Source of the DNA: Saprospiraceae bacterium
Lineage (GTDB): Bacteria; Bacteroidota; Bacteroidia; Chitinophagales; Saprospiraceae
NCBI GenBank assembly: GCA_016710585.1
Contig: JADJVN010000005.1
Coordinates: 21,816-85,815 of the forward strand
Direction of reading: 5' to 3'
DNA length: 64,000 bases
The position numbers and the translations under genes were made by a program. The notes under the pieces were generated by a model that was not told the origin of the DNA, searched no databases, and saw only the letters and a program-made list of their open reading frames with translations. Shown one piece after another: positions 63,355 through 64,000 of this stretch. Position 1 is the stretch's first letter; each line of letters starts with the position of its first letter.

Positions 63355-64000
63355 ATGAAGTCACAATTTTTTGAGAATGAGTTATTGTTTTTAATCCTTG
63401 TAGTCTTAACTACTTTTTAGCCTATGGTCAATGGAAGATGTATTGATACAAATTTTATTATAAAAGATTTATCTACTGGAACATTAAGATTTCAGATTTC
63501 AGGAGCTACAAATAATGATTTAGCTTCATCTACTCAAGGTGTATGCGGAGTTCGATTAAAATTTAAACATAAATTTCTTGGGGATTTAACTATGTCATTA
63601 ATATCTCCATCAGGACAGAAAATTGATTTAGTAGGGCCTAATGGTTCAAAAAAGGGATTACTGACTTAACTACTTGGAATGTTAGCTCAGGCCATTTGCT
63701 TTATTGCAGTTCCAGATGTTGGATTTAAATCAAAATGGGATAATCTTCAAAAATTGGGGTATTTTAGAAAGTTTTATAATGGAACTTATTATCCATTTAA
63801 TGGTTGTCTAGAAGATTTTTAACACTGGAGCTGTTAATGGAATATGGTCTTTGAATATTACTGATGCAGCAATGTTCTATGATGGTGTGTTAGAGAGCTT
63901 CTGTTTGTTGTTTTGCGATCAAAATGGTGTGTCTTGCAATTCATGTAGTGCCAATGGTGGTTATTTTAATAATTCAGCGATCAAATTTTTGTGAAGGAAA
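63355..64000 (+). pseudogene. start of a P-domain (proprotein-convertase-like) surface protein, frame broken, cut by the window edge
   Basis: ATG at 63355 with a signal-like core (LLFLILVVLTTF), then an in-frame TAG at 63418-63420 just where cleavage would occur. The same frame continues with CIDTNFIIKDLS and the P-domain motif KFKHKFLGDLTMSLISPSGQ. The frame shifts near 63650 and again near 63820, and then reads YYPFNGCLEDFNTG, VNGIWSLNITDAAMFYDGVL and FCDQNGVSC. P domains occur in Bacteroidota surface and protease proteins exported by T9SS. The rest lies beyond the window. Confidence 0.6.

Overview
The window comes from an AT-rich Bacteroidota genome, most likely a Saprospiraceae-like environmental lineage. 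This is inferred from type IX secretion system (T9SS) type A and type B C-terminal sorting domains, SprB-type and HYR-like repeats in very long surface proteins, TAnnTTTG-like promoter cores and the surE-lpxB-priA neighbourhood. I saw no rRNA, tRNA, CRISPR array or insertion sequence.

Layout. (1) 1-7.3 kb: an accessory secreted cluster. It holds the tail of one copy of an unknown secreted family, an XRE regulator, a secreted protein with an HEGWH (HExxH) zinc-protease motif whose stop overlaps the start of a second copy of that unknown family, and a frame-broken SprB/T9SS surface protein. (2) 7.3-24.4 kb: conserved housekeeping genes: priA, a DMT-type membrane protein, lpxB, a small membrane protein, surE, holA, LD-carboxypeptidase, a tRNA nucleotidyltransferase-like gene, dusB, a trans-sulfuration PLP enzyme, ychF, an RluE-type pseudouridine synthase, a TPR histidine kinase, a YfcE-type phosphoesterase and a medium-chain alcohol dehydrogenase. 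(3) 24.4-29.8 kb: a rearranged accessory block. Two diverged copies of an unknown exported-protein/lipoprotein gene pair are separated by the junction of an old tandem duplication, where the N-terminus of the dehydrogenase is fused in frame to the T9SS sorting domain of the upstream adhesin. Decayed gene scraps lie around it. (4) 29.8-43.4 kb: a tandem array of three giant T9SS proteins sharing a C-terminal layout of carboxypeptidase-regulatory-like, dockerin-like, cohesin-like and sorting domains. (5) 43.8-51 kb: a T9SS type B repeat protein and an M36 (fungalysin) metalloprotease. (6) 51-53.8 kb: rlmB-like methyltransferase, TraB/GumN protein, gamma-carbonic anhydrase and a small secreted protein. 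(7) 53.9-63.1 kb: a fourth giant T9SS protein of about 3,080 residues, followed by the start of a P-domain protein at the right edge.

Reading frames are broken in about a dozen genes, including genes expected to be essential or conserved (CCA-adding-like enzyme, rlmB). Many of these breaks are therefore probably consensus errors. A few inside duplicated accessory genes look like real decay.

The most interesting parts are the duplication block with its in-frame dehydrogenase/sorting-domain chimera and unknown gene pairs, the coupled HEGWH gene with its unknown partner family, and the giant proteins that carry dockerin-like and cohesin-like modules in one chain.
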